DNA of 64,000 bases from Craterostigma plantagineum (Eukaryota > Streptophyta > Magnoliopsida > Lamiales > Linderniaceae), in NCBI GenBank assembly GCA_027422505.1, contig JAPQWV010001375.1, positions 1 to 64,000 on the forward strand, read 5' to 3'. The position numbers and the translations under genes are program-made. The first letter of the stretch is position 1. The number at the start of each line of letters is the position of its first letter. The notes below the pieces were generated by a model that saw nothing but the letters and a program-made list of their open reading frames with translations, was not told the origin of the DNA and did no database searches. This document shows, one piece after another, positions 1 to 11,479 of the stretch.

Positions 1-440
1 GAGGCAGAAGAAGCCCTTTCGCAAGGCCTCGAAGCATTGCACGTTTCTCTATCAGAAACGGTTACTTGGGACTCCCTCACTGTCCCTCCCAACATGAACG
101 ATTACATGGCTCACATGGCATTTGCCATCGACAAGCTCTCCACCCTCCAAGGTTTTCTTGAACAGGTACCAACCACCCCACCATGATATAATACATTTTA
201 GGAATCATATGTCTATATTAGGTTCCAGGCTCTTATTACTTTGTAAGAGGATATGTCGATAGATTGGTAAAGTTATAAACAACTTTGCAGGCAGAGTATC
301 TGAGACAGCAAACGCTTTACCAGCTAAACCAAATTATGACCGCTCGACAAGCTGGGAGGTGTTTTCTGGCCATTGCAGAGTACTTCCACCGCGTTCGTGC
401 CCTCGGCTCACTTTGGTTGCAACGCCCCACTTCGACATAG
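1..440 (+). CDS. TGA-type bZIP transcription factor, C-terminal part (5' end outside window)
   Basis: Two exons are visible, 1-165 and 291-440 (TAG stop at 438-440), joined in phase 0 across a GT-AG intron. The translation contains NDYMAHMAFAIDKLSTL, LRQQTLYQLNQIMTARQA and CFLAIAEYFHRVRALGSLW, which match the C-terminal DOG1-type region of TGA factors. These bind TGACG/as-1 elements in the nucleus and act in salicylate, detoxification or floral programmes depending on clade. The bZIP basic region and leucine zipper lie upstream of the window, so the subclade cannot be fixed. The reading frame is intact across both exons. Confidence 0.9.
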
Positions 441-708
441 ACTAATGATTAATACAGCGGAAGATTTTCACATTAGTTAGTGATCACCTTTAGTGCTTGT
501 TGAAGTTGTTTAATTGAAGAAAGATCCTTCCTTCATTTCATATCAATAAGCTCTAGCGATGGTTGATGAATGTACCTGCTGCTGCCGTAGTCTCCTTTTA
601 GTTTCTATTGCCAAGCTTAACGAACTTTCATGAACTTCTTTATCTCTATGTGCCCAATGTGCCGTAACAATAGTATTTTTACAGACCAAAACGAAAAATA
701 AAAATGGA

Positions 709-1491
709 TCATGATCTCGAACAACAGCCACTCTTTCTTGCATTAGGATCCGAATAGTGCCCCGGGAACAATAATCCTCGTACCTTCCAAAGAAGACTTT
801 CCGTAATCCGTTCCTTCACCTGCTGCTAAGGACTTCTTGACCACCACCTTATAAATTTCTTTCAACACTGTCAAAAAGGCACTTTCAACATTTGTTGCAT
901 CGAGCGCAGAAGTCTCCATAAAGTATAGATTCTCCCTTTCGGCGAATTCTTGGGCATCCTCTGTTGGGACTGCTCGTAGAGTCCCTAGATCACACTTATT
1001 ACCAATAAGCATCATCATGATGTTTTTATCAGCGTGTCCCCTGAGTTCTTCCAGCCAACGGGCCATGTGGTCGAAAGATTGACGCTTCGTCATGTCATAA
1101 ACGAGCATGGCACCCACTGCTCCTCTGTAATAGGCACTAGTTACAGCACGATACCTATCCAACAAGATTGTTCCTTTTTAAGGCATAAGAGACATAATAA
1201 AAAAATAGAATAACAAAAAGGAAAAGAAAAAGAAAAAGACGATGGAATGGAATGAGAAAAGCAAGACCAAACCTTTCTTGACCAGCAGTATCCCAAATTT
1301 GTGCCTTAACAGTCCTGTTATCAACGGCGAGAGTCTTTGTCTGAAATTCGACCCCTATCGTGGCTTTTGATTCCAAGCTGAACTCGTTCCTCGCAAATCG
1401 AGCAAGTAATTGGGATTTTCCAACAGCCGAATCTCCAATGAGAACGATTTGAACACATGTCGATTTTCTGATTGAAATCTGCTGCAGACAT
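709..1491 (-). CDS. Rab GTPase of the RABA group (RABA4-like), frame broken in three places
   Basis: Exon 1 is 1273-1491 and exon 2 is 709-1154, split by a GT-AG intron inside the ERYRAV motif. Visible G motifs are GDSAVGKS (P-loop), the switch I region around [25 protein letters not shown] and ETSALDA. RABA proteins act in trans-Golgi/recycling-endosome traffic and tip growth. The natural start appears to be the ATG at 1489-1491 ([11 protein letters not shown]), but two single-base deletions (near 1458 and in the T-run at 1448-1450) separate it from the P-loop frame. A one-base gain in CCCC at 760-763 makes the frame stop at 743-745. The other frame reads SGCCSRS then TGA at 709-711, which is the expected double-cysteine prenylation tail. 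It is either a young pseudogene or a gene with consensus errors. Confidence 0.85.
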
Positions 1492-1923
1492 CGTTTATAA
1501 TCAAATCCCACGATGTCTTGAGATTTTAGCACAAAATATATTGCATGCGCTCGCTCACTTTTCCTTGCAAAAGACAGTCCACGTTATAAAAATTATTGAC
1601 CACCATGAAAAAAGAAGGAAAGAGGAGCAAGTAGGACATGACATGGGACTGGGAGGGGAGTTCAAGAAAACTCGCGCACGATTTGAGATTATTTTGGGCC
1701 AAAATATGTCTGGGCTTTATGGACGTAAACTGCCCATAACCTCGTTCGTCGCGCCAAGTCCAATTGCTTCCAACTAATCGGATAAGGTAACTGAATAAAA
1801 AAATACGTATGATAATAGTCAAGTTGCCCAATCACCTACCTTCTTCCTTCACAATCAATATAGTAGTAGTATACTACTGCTACTGCTACATTGATCACTT
1901 CAGATCAGATCCACCAAGCAACA

Positions 1924-3644
1924 ATGAAAGCGCTACTAAACTCAGTAATAACTCTCTTCTTACTCGTACAGCAGTCGGAAAGCAAGCGTTCTGTCAGCGT
2001 CGCTGACTTCGGCGCCGCCGGAAATGGAGCTCGATACGACACCGACGCTATCCAATCAGCCATTGACGCGTGCCACAGAATCTACACCCTCAATCATCGA
2101 ACTCCCTGCCACGTGGAGTTCCCTCGTGGGAAGTACCTCACCGCCACGCTCCGCCTCAAGTCCGGCGTCGTTCTGGACATCTCCAAGAACGCCACGATCC
2201 TCGCCGGCACGAGGATCCAGGACTATCCCAAGAGGCAGGAACAGTGGTACATAGTTTCGGCCCAGGACTGCGTCGATGTCGGAATCACCGGCGGCGGAGA
2301 GATCAACGGCCAGGGATTGGATTACGTCAAGAGTTTGAGGAGAGGAAGAATGTGATGGTGAGTTGGAACGAAACTGGGCAGTGCCTTGGGGATGAGTGTA
2401 GGCCGAGGCTGGTGGGATTTATTGGCTGTATGAATGTGAAGGTCTGGGATGTCAATTGATACAGCCAGCTTATTGGTGGTGAGCCTATCTCTCTCTCTCT
2501 CTCTCTCTTTCAGGTTTCTTGTTGTTGATTGGCTTAATATTTGCTGACTGACTGGTTCGTCAAAGTGCGTGGCTTTGATCTTGGCTGTATATGATTTCTT
2601 GATTTTGTCTGTTCTTGATTGCCTGTTGCAAGGGTCAGTAAAGCTCTTTCTGCAATAGTTCTTTTTCATTGAATCCCAGTTTATTGCTTCTATACCATGA
2701 TTGGCTACGATATTCTGGGTCTGGTCTCTGCAGTTTGCATATTGTCCGATCTGAGAAAACATCGATAGAAGACGTTACGATATACGGCGACTTCAACATT
2801 CCCAACAACGATGGGATAGATATCGAAGACTCGAACAACACTGTCATCACAAGGTGCACGATAAACACGGGCGATGATGCTATATGTCCCAAGACCTACA
2901 CCACTCCCATGCACAACCTCACCGCAACCAACTGTTGGATCAAATCCAAGTCCTCAGCCATCAAACTAGGGAGTGCCAGCACATACGAATTCAAAGGATT
3001 CTTGTTCGACAACATTACCATCGTGGATTCTCATAGGGGGCTTGGCTTCCAAATACGAGATGGAGGTTGTTATTAAGAAAAAAAAAAACTCTTGCTTTGA
3101 TCTTTAAGTAAGACTCATTCTCATCACCTTCCAACTTATGTGCTGTGGTGCAGGGAATGTTAGCGACATTACCTTTTCAAACATCAACATAAGTACTAGA
3201 TACTATGATCCGTCATGGTGGGGAAGAGCTGAACCTATCTACGTCACCACATGCCCTAGAGATGCTAATTCTAAGGCAGGTCACATATCCAACGTACAAT
3301 TCATAAACATTACTGCAACTTCTGAGAATGGGGTGTTTTTGTCGGGTTCAAATGGTGGAGGTCTGAGTAATCTGAGGTTTAAGAATGTGAACTTGACATA
3401 CAAGAGATGGACAAACTATGAAGATGGGTTGGTGGATTACAGACCGGGCTGTCAAGAGCTCGTCAAACACAACTTGGCTGGCTTCACAATGGAGTACATT
3501 GATGGTTTGGAAGTTGAAAATGTTAACATGAGATGGGTTGACGAGGCCAAAACTGGGCACTGGGATAACCCCTTGGAGTTTAGGCCTTCGACTGTAAATA
3601 ACATTACCTTGTTGAATTTCTTCTCTGGATTATACAGACAATAA
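1924..3644 (+). CDS. GH28 polygalacturonase-like protein, two single-base frame breaks in exon 1
   Basis: Exons are 1924-2478, 2734-3065 and 3154-3644. Residues 1-20 form a signal peptide (MKALLNSVITLFLLVQQSES), followed by VADFGAAGNGARYDTDAIQ, the usual start of plant GH28 proteins. The right-handed beta-helix shows NNDGIDIEDSNN and GDDAI (catalytic Asp motifs); the usual G-H-G is replaced by KSSAIKLGS, as in the plant probable-polygalacturonase clade. It likely acts on cell-wall pectin. Exon 1 loses one base near 2331 (VK...FEERKNV) and one after 2453 (the C of a Gln codon before LIQPAYW). With both restored, the splice phases agree across all exons. The stop is TAA at 3642-3644. Intron 1 holds a (CT)n tract. 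Confidence 0.88.
2487..2510. repeat. (CT)n microsatellite in intron 1 of the GH28 gene
   Basis: About ten CT dinucleotides follow the GT donor of intron 1. It is a simple repeat with no function visible. Confidence 0.8.
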
Positions 3645-3970
3645 TGGAGATCGTTGTAAGGATATTTAAGGAAAAGGTTGTATTTTTTCCATTGTCTCCA
3701 AAGATATTATTAAAGATATCGATGATCGATAGTATGGCACCATAATATACGATTACAGACAATTTAAAACATATGTTATCTCAATATATTTTCCTAAAAT
3801 AGAAAGACTTGCGTATATATTCAAACAAAAGAACAATTTTGTCGTAATGAAAAAGTTACTATCATGCAAGCATATCTTCCTTCCATTAAAAGGGAAATAG
3901 CTACATAATAAAGGGGTCTCTGCACAGATCATCCATCATCTATTTCATTATTTGTTCTTGTGTGTTGATC

Positions 3971-5367
3971 ATGGATGCTAATGGTAACAAGCGTCAACTC
4001 CGTGTATTGATGCTCCCTTGGCTAGGCTACGGCCACATAACACCCTACCTAGAGTTGGCCAAGAAACTAACCAGGCGAAGCTGCTTCTCCACCGTATACT
4101 TGTGCTCTACAGCAGCCACGCTCAAATGCATCGATGGAAAAATCACCGACGAGTTCTCATCGTCCATAGAACTGGTCCCTCTCGTCTTGACAACATCGTC
4201 GCCAGACTTACCGTCGGAGTTCACACCACAAATGGCCTCCCATTACACCTCATGCCGAGGCTCAAAGAGGCCTTTGATTCTTCTGTTCAGAGCTTTTCCA
4301 CCATCGTAAGCGATGTTAAGCCAGATATCCTCATCTACGACTTTCTTCAACCATGGGCTCCTTTGGTCGCCCAAGAGAATGGTATCCCTGCAGTTGAGTT
4401 CATCACTAGTAGTTCCAGCATGACTTCCTTCCTTTTTCACCACTTTCAAAAGCCCACTGTACCATTTCCATTTCCAGAGATCTATTTTCGGGATTACGAG
4501 CACGCGAGCTTGAAGAGATTGAAAGAGTGTGCGACAAAGGCCGAAGAGAAGGACATGGCTCTAGGGGTGGAAAGGTCTTATGGGATCGTTCTGATCAAAG
4601 GGTTTAGGGAGATTGAGGGAAAGTACATCGACTATGTTAGCAGTTTGTTCAACGGCAAGAAGTTTGTACCCGTTGGTCCTCTCTTGCCAGATGCTAGTCA
4701 TGGCGATTATGACTCTTCATGGCTTGACAAGAAAGAAAAGAAATCCACGGTATTCGTTTCGTTTGGGACAGAGTACTATCTCAGTAAGGAAGCAATCGAA
4801 GAGATTGCTTATGGACTAGAGCTCAGCAGAGTCAACTTCATATGGGCCTTAAAGTTCCCAAAAAGTGTAGATGGAGCTAAGAGTCAACTAGAGAAAACAC
4901 TGCCCAAGGGTTTTATGGAACGGGTGGCTAACAGGGGCTTGATCTTCGTGGATTGGGCACCACAGGTGAAGATCTTACAGCATCCAAGCGTGGGGGGATT
5001 TGTGAGCCATTGTGGTTGGAATTCTTTGATTGAGAGCATGAGCTATGGTGTTCCAATCATAGCTGTCCCAATGCATCTTGACCAGCCCATCAACGCGAGG
5101 CTAGTAGAAGCGGCTGGCGTTGGAGTTGAAGCTTTGAAGGATTCCAACAAGAGGGTTCATAGAGAAACATTGGCTCGAGCCATTCGAAACGTGGTAGTCG
5201 AAAAGAGTGGGTGTTATGTGAGGAGAAGGGCTGCTGAAATGAGGGAAGTGATACTATCCAAGAGAGACCAGGAAATCGATGAGGTCTCGAGGAAGCTAGT
5301 GGAGATCTGCAACACATTTTCCTCAGGTCAGAAGAAAATAGTAAGAAATAGTCAAGCCATATTTTGA
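3971..5367 (+). CDS. UDP-glycosyltransferase, UGT94/91-like, one frame break
   Basis: This is a single-exon family-1 glycosyltransferase of about 465 residues, starting at MDANGNKRQLRVLMLPWLGYGHI with the acceptor-binding His of the GHI motif. The PSPG box lies near residues 329-372: it begins WAPQVKILQHPSVGGF, contains SHCGWNS, and ends in HLDQ, whose terminal Gln favours UDP-glucose. Overall resemblance is to UGT94/UGT91 enzymes, which often add sugar to an existing sugar on flavonoid or lignan glycosides; the acceptor cannot be read from sequence. One base is missing after 4222 (TTC followed directly by ACACC), so the N-terminal 84 residues and the rest are in different frames. Everything downstream is open to TGA at 5365-5367. 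Confidence 0.88.
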
Positions 5368-6297
5368 AAGTCTTAATAACTTTCCGTTAGTTCTTGTTAG
5401 GTAGCAGTGTTAGGACTTCCATTTTCTTGTGGCCCTGCTACTTGGTATTCAATATGTTTGCGCTGCCTATTTGATGCAGTGCAACAGTTTATAAAATCCT
5501 TTTACTCAGAAGCATATTCAATCTGCACAAACTTCTTACACAACCAGCAAATAACAGATCAAACTCGTAAAGGAAGGCGCTTTTCATTTCAAATGACAGG
5601 AATTACACTGTCGACATTATTAGCCGATGAGGATGGTCTACCTTTAACAACCACACACATTGACAGTCTCTTTCTGGTACTACTGAAGTACATCACAGAC
5701 CAAATTTTGTAACAAGAACCCATTCTTATAAGGTGAAATCACATAACAGATATCAAACCAAAGGTAAGTATAGCAAGAACTCAGCTTATATGACGTCATC
5801 ACTGAACAGAGGCAGAGAATCAAACAAAAGGTAAGTAGAGCAATACGTTAAGTTTCCACTTGAAGCTAGATCACTAATTGAAATTCGACATAAAAATTGT
5901 GTTCAATGAATGAATGGTATTGGAACCTTTTCTTTAGCAGAATCTTTAGCCCTGCTGGAGAATTCTTTTTGCCCGAGATATGACACACCAAAGGGTTTCA
6001 CTTTGTAATAAGTTAAGCAGCCTCTTTCATTCCTTTTTACGATGCTTTTGGACTTGACTAAGCTGTTCTGTGGTTAGACTTCACCATATAACGATCTGTC
6101 TGAGCAACCGAGCACACAAGCGTGTGATTCAAAGATTGGAAAAGAAGATAAATAAATGGATATGATGACAGCAACTTTTACAATTACCACAAGATCGTCA
6201 TTCGATTCAAACCAACACGTAGACAGCGACACATAAAACACACATTTAAGACACATATGAATATATTAGAGAGCAATATATATGATTTTGACAGGCC
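5368..6297. other. Intergenic stretch between two converging genes
   Basis: This stretch probably holds the 3' UTR of the UGT on the left and of the A20/AN1 gene (minus strand) on the right. No conserved coding segment or repeat was recognised. Confidence 0.5.
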
Positions 6298-6755
6298 TTA
6301 GATCTTATCTAGCTTTCGAGCCTTGATGATGGGATTTGACTGAGAAATTGCATCTTGAGCGGCGCCACGGTAGTCAAATGGACAATCGTGTTTGTCTGAG
6401 TAACGATGAACGGTACAAAAGGTGTTTCCGCACCTACAACTAAAACCTGTTAAACCGACGCGCTTACGACAAGTTGTGCACCTATTTGGGCCTTCCTTGA
6501 CTTTCGTCTCCTCTTGATCATCACCAAGCCCCGAAGACGGTTGGGGAGTAGAAACACCCAAATCAGTCGGCTTTTTGCCATCAGTACTTGAGTGACCTTT
6601 CACTGTTGCGAGCTTTGGTTGTTGCTTTGACACTGTGTCCTTGTGACACTTGGAGCACATGTTCATGGTGGCTGCACTGCCAAAGAAACCACAGTTGTTG
6701 ATGCAGAGGATAGGGCCCTCTGAAGCCTGCATCCAGTCTCTTTGGAGGAATCCAT
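6298..6755 (-). CDS. A20/AN1 zinc-finger stress-associated protein (SAP), one frame break near start
   Basis: The protein is about 152 residues. It has an A20 finger ([20 protein letters not shown]) near the N-terminus and an AN1 finger ([19 protein letters not shown], then FCTVHRY and HDCPFDY) near the C-terminus. SAPs bind ubiquitin and promote tolerance to abiotic stress. The best start is the ATG at 6753-6755 (MDSSKETGC), matching the family N-terminus, but one base is missing near 6729, so this start is out of frame with the A20 finger. A GT-AG intron in the 5' UTR is likely, with acceptor at about 6772 and donor at about 7352; a pyrimidine-rich leader lies at 7353-7425. Confidence 0.88.
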
Positions 6756-7352
6756 TTGAGATTATATCTAAGAAACAAATGCGAAAGAAAACACTAGAAT
6801 GGCCAGCTTGAGATGGCAACATTTTGCAATTGGTAAGATAAATCATATCCGAAAGCATGGAATTCTGTATCTGTCTTTGGAAATAACTCAGAGCTTGTTG
6901 AAGAGGGTAAAGGTTCCCAAGGAATTGGTAAGTAAACAAAGTATTAAAGCACGATGCAACCATAGCAACAAACAAGATGACAATATTGACTCTCAACGTA
7001 AGGTTTTCACTACTTCCTCGATTTCTCTACTACAAAATACCAGGTGTTGCGGTCAGTACCATGACATGTGAAACGCCAGCAAATTGAATGAAAGCCTTGT
7101 GACAGCTATGAAAGACACAGTCTTTTCAATTTAAGAAGCTCACAACCACACTACCGCTCCTAGACAACAAAAAAAATCAATCTTTTAGCAATATTTAACG
7201 ATGCAAATATATTTCCCCTTACAACATATAAGCGAACAAAAATGAAAACTACTCATGGATTTCAAATGAAATAGCTCAGGCAGATCAGTGTATAGGAGAC
7301 CGATTCTGATCCTACCAGAAAATTCAAGGAAAATAGATGAGATTCGAGTTAC

Positions 7353-7425
7353 CTTGATTCAAGAGATAACTGGCAGATTGAGAGGTGTGGGCAGAAGAGG
7401 TGGAGAGAGAGAGATACTTTTTTCC
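7353..7425 (-). other. Probable 5' UTR exon of the SAP gene
   Basis: Read on the minus strand, this pyrimidine-rich stretch ends in AAG followed by a GTAACT donor. It sits at the distance usual for the leader intron of SAP genes. Position was inferred from sequence only. Confidence 0.45.
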
Positions 7426-7655
7426 TAATTTTCCGATTAAACAAATTTATATTCTAATTTGACAAATGACAGGCATCTCCTTCTTACTTTGTTACAAAGA
7501 GAAAAAAATTAATTATATTGTATATTTAGAAATTAGAATAGATAAATTCTCTTATATATGTCAAAAATTAAAAATAATCAAATTGTTAAAAACTAGTCCT
7601 TGCAAAACATGTGATTTTTCTCTCAAACGGTGTAACTTTGCTTAAAGATTAGAAA

Positions 7656-8970
7656 GGGGAAATTTTGTGTCAGGCCCCAGAATAGTTTAAAATTAGGGAT
7701 CAGACCCTGTCAGATATTTTTTAGTTTTAAGGACCTCTTTTTGAAAAATTAAGTGAAAAGGACCCAAAACTGTGATTTGACGAAATTACCCTTAATAAAA
7801 GTGATTTCTGAATGGTATTTGACGTCAGTTTTATGTTACACAGTTATACTGATTTGTTACACAGTTATACTGATTTGTTATCGTAACAAACGCAAGTATT
7901 ACTTTAACGTCATAAGACGTTACTTATCGACAGTAAATGTTATTAACAGACATATTTATTACATCGAACTATCGAACCTCATTTTTCACACAGATCGAGC
8001 ACAATCGATTGTTAACACCTTATTTTGTTTTCCATCATGCGGTATTACCCATAAACCCTAAACCGTAAACCCTAAACTCAACGCGACCCATTAGCGTTTT
8101 TCTATAAGATCGAATCATTAGCGTTTCGATCTTATTACACGTTTCGAGATTGAAAATTGGTAATCCATTATAGGAGCATTGCTCCCTATAATGATGAATT
8201 TTCTGTCTAGGAAAACAGGGGGAAGGATGTCGGGTGGAGGGTTCAAGAACAATTATAACTGTTACACAATTATACTGATTGTTACCGTAAAATCCGTAAC
8301 TGTTATTTTAACGTCATAAGACGTTACTTATCGACAGTAAAATGTTATTAACAGGCATATTTATTACATCGGACTATCGAACCCTATATTTCCCACTGAT
8401 CGAGCATTGCTCCCTATAATGATGAATTTTCTGTCTTGGAAAACAGGGGGTGGTCGTGTGGAGGTTCAAGAACAATTATAACAGTTTTGCGCATTAAAAA
8501 AAACACTTTCTCTCATTTGGATAACAACAGTCTTGTATTGAGTACCATCTGGCATCTATTTAGTAACAAACGAAGTCGCATAAGTACCACATCATTCAAA
8601 ATAATACTGATTCCTGCAGTAACACAACAAATGATGTTGCAGGAAGTGGTATTATTTTTGAATGTTGTGTTACTTCTGTGACGTCATTTGTTACTAAATA
8701 GACGACATATGGTACTCAATACAAGACTGTTGTTATCCAAGTAAAAGAAAGTGTTTTTTTTGAGCGCCGAACTGTTATAATTGGCTGGAACGGATTATTT
8801 AGGTATACAGCGTAATTTTGACATATGTCAGGGTTAAACATGTCATTTTGCGTCATTTTAGGGCCTGACAGCTTAGTTTTTCGAAAAGTTGGTCCTTTAT
8901 CCTAAATGAAATTCGAATGGGGCCTGAACCAAAGTTAAAAATGTTACTAGGCCTGAACTGTAATTAACCC
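7656..8970. mobile_element. Non-autonomous Mutator-like inverted-repeat element (family member 1)
   Basis: Both ends carry long imperfect inverted repeats built around CAGGCCC and AAGGACC blocks: the left end has TCAGGCCCCAG and TTAAGGACC, and the right end has the complements GGTCCTTTA and GGGGCCTGAA. The same ends bound the larger element at 52179-56841. The interior has no transposase. It contains a large palindrome (8471-8785) and a duplicated segment (copies near 8180 and 8400). A TAGAAA tract lies on both sides, but a clean 9-bp target duplication is not visible. Class assignment rests on long inverted repeats and on the 9-bp duplication of the sister copy. Confidence 0.65.
8471..8785. 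repeat. Large imperfect palindrome inside Mutator-like element 1
   Basis: The left arm (ATAACAACAGTCTTGTATTG, then GTAACAAA) is complementary to the right arm (CAATACAAGACTGTTGTTAT), with the centre near 8628. The arms are about 140-150 bp and would form one long hairpin. Confidence 0.7.
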
Positions 8971-9078
8971 TAGAAATAATTGTTAAAGAGTTTGCATCAT
9001 TTCCTTCGCCTTTTCACTTTTCAGCGCGCTCTTGAATTACGATTGCGTGAAGTTAGGGGTTCCTTAGGGTTGCACGTA

Positions 9079-10973
9079 ATGGGGAAGAAACGAAAAACTA
9101 AGGTTGCCGAGGAAAAAAAATTGGAGGAGGAACACGAGAGTGAAATGGAAGACGATCCAGAAAATCTCAACCAGTCAGCTTCCATGAATCAGAAAAACCT
9201 GTACGAGGTACTGCAGCTAAAATTATGCATGCTGGGAATTTGAATGAGCTTTTGTTATCACATATCTAATTTGTGAGAGAGTACTCGACGACGTTTCTCT
9301 CCTGTATTTTGGGATCTATTCGTTACTGAAAATGAAAAGCTGGTTATCCAGCTAGCATCTAAGCTAGGTCTCGAAAATTTTATTTTCACAGTAGATTGAA
9401 GGTGCGATTGTTGAGAAGCTACTTTGAAAGTAGAGCTGTGTACGAAAAGTTTCCAAAATGTTTCTCTTGATGTCGTTTTAGATACTTGGGGTCGAGAAAA
9501 CTGCTTCGCAGCAGGAGATAAAGAGAGCATATCACAAATTGGCTCTGCGATTGCATCCGGATAAAAACCCAGATGAGGCAGCTTTTTATTATTATTATTA
9601 TGCGTTGGGTTTGGCGCCTTGAGTACGATGTTCACTTACCAATCATCTTCATTTATAGGAGGCCAAGGAAAAGTTTCAACAGCTGCAAAAGGTTATATCT
9701 ATTCTTGGTGACGAGGAGAAGCGATCAGTCTATGACCAGACAGGCTGTGTTGACGATGCTGTGAGTCTTGTAATCTAGCTGTCTGGTTGATTTGTGTTAT
9801 CACCAGAGCTGTTGATTTTGGTTGTTTCCTATTGACCGAAAAGATTTGGGCTTTTTGGCGTTTTCATTCTGCATTTTGTTTTGCCATTCACACTATTGAG
9901 ATTTGTATTGTTGTTTCTTCTCCTGGTTGTAAGACTTGTAGGATTATGGAAGTTTTTGGTCCGTCTTATAGGTTGATATCGATCGTGCATTGTAAGATGA
10001 ACTTCTTTATTTTCTGATCTTGGTTGAAAGTGGCTGTTCTTACATACACTCTGTCTCTGCGTTTTTAGGAAATAATTGTTTAGATCCCTTAGATATCACT
10101 AATCCTCGTTCTCGCCTTGTTTTAAGGATCTTGCTGGAGATGACATTCAGAACTTGCAGGCATTCTTCCGGACTATGTATAGGAAGGTTATTCTCGCCGC
10201 GAGATCTCAGTTTCTTAGTCAGTGTCATTATTCTTTCTCATCGTTTGAGTAAGAACCATCATTTCAGATCACCGAGGCTGATATTGAAGAATTTGAGGCT
10301 AACTATAGAGGCTCTGATTCAGAGAAGAATGATTTGGTTAAGCTGTTTAAGCAAATGAAGGGGAACATGGACAAGTATGTGTTAAATTCTCAATTGGATT
10401 GTGCTCATGCTCTTGATATGCTCTTTTTCTTGAAAAATATTAGGCTGTTTTGTTGCATGCTGTGCTCTGATCCCAAACTTGATTCCCATCGGTTCAAGGA
10501 TATTATTGATGAGGCTATTTCAGCGGGTGAGTGATCTCCTCTACATAGTTACTTTGTAACTTGTCTTGTACATAGAGTTTTATCATATTTTTTCATATTC
10601 ATAATTAGGAGAGTTAAAATCAACAAAGGCGTATGAGAAATGGGCAAAGCAAGTGTTGAGAACAAAACCTCCCACAAGTCCACTGAGGCACAGGAAAAAG
10701 TCAGTAATTCAGTCTTAGAGAAACCAGCGAATGGTTTTAGCTACTTGGAATTGTAACATTATGAAATATTCGTACAGGTCAAAGAAAGATTCTGAAGATT
10801 TGTTCGCTATTATAGCTCAAAGGCAAAATGAAAGGAGAGGCAAGATTGATACTATGTTCACATCTCTAGTTGAAAAATATGGTGGAGGTCAGGCGGCTCC
10901 AGAACCAAGTGAAGAAGAGTTTGAAGCTGCTCGAAGAAAACTTCAGAGTCGAAAAAAATCGAAAAAGAAGTAA
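9079..10973 (+). CDS. DNAJC9-like J-domain co-chaperone
   Basis: Eight exons: 9079-9207, 9482-9577, 9659-9760, 10127-10186, 10268-10374, 10444-10526, 10609-10699 and 10778-10973. They sum to 288 codons (287 residues) with agreeing phases. The J domain starts at NLYEILGVEK with HPD at residues 68-70. Downstream are the conserved FFRTMYRKI and [18 protein letters not shown] segments and a lysine-rich C-terminus, as in DNAJC9/dnj-5 type proteins. It probably stimulates a nuclear or cytosolic Hsp70; animal DNAJC9 is a histone chaperone. Intron 2 begins with GC rather than GT (after 9577). The gene converges on the protease gene that ends at 11480. Confidence 0.9.
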
Positions 10974-11235
10974 TTCTATGCCTGAGTTAAGGAATATTTC
11001 CATCTACATGTCTCAGAAATTTGAATCCTCGTTCATGGTTTGTTAAATGACTAAGTTGGCATTAGTTGGGTCTTCCAATGTATTGCTTTTTAAGTTTCTT
11101 GTTAAGGCTGGTAACATGAATTAAGACCATTCAGAATCCTGTTTTAACACATTTTCTGAGTTTCCCCTCCCTGCTTTTTCTAATACAGCAGTCATTGACA
11201 TGAACTATTGAGTATTCACTGTGTCAATATCGCTT

Positions 11236-11287
11236 CGAAGTATTTGAAGCTGCTCGAAGAAAAACTTGAGTCGAAAAAATCCAAATG
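11236..11287 (+). repeat. Partial duplicate of the DNAJC9-like gene 3' end
   Basis: About 50 bp (GAAGTATTTGAAGCTGCTCG and onward) repeats the last coding bases of the upstream gene near 10915-10965, with small indels. It lies about 260 bp past the stop codon and codes for nothing recognisable. Confidence 0.75.
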
Positions 11288-11479
11288 AAAGACTAGTTAT
11301 TTTCTTTCGTTTCTGTCTGAAACTGAATATTCACTGGATGAGTTTAAGTACCACGTTGATACAAGGTATATATGACTCGAGAGACAACGAAACCAACGAA
11401 TTATTGGCCTATGTCATGCTAAAGGTATGTATTTACAAGCAAGCTAAATGGTTGATGTGGATATTTAAATCTAAAAAAA

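Noticed and set aside
5407..5712. 101-codon plus-strand open frame after the UGT
   Set aside because: Lies in 3' flanking DNA, lacks a normal start context and resembles nothing.
8046..8080. Interstitial telomere-like repeat (AAACCCTAAAC words)
   Set aside because: Only two or three imperfect units inside a transposable element; no array.
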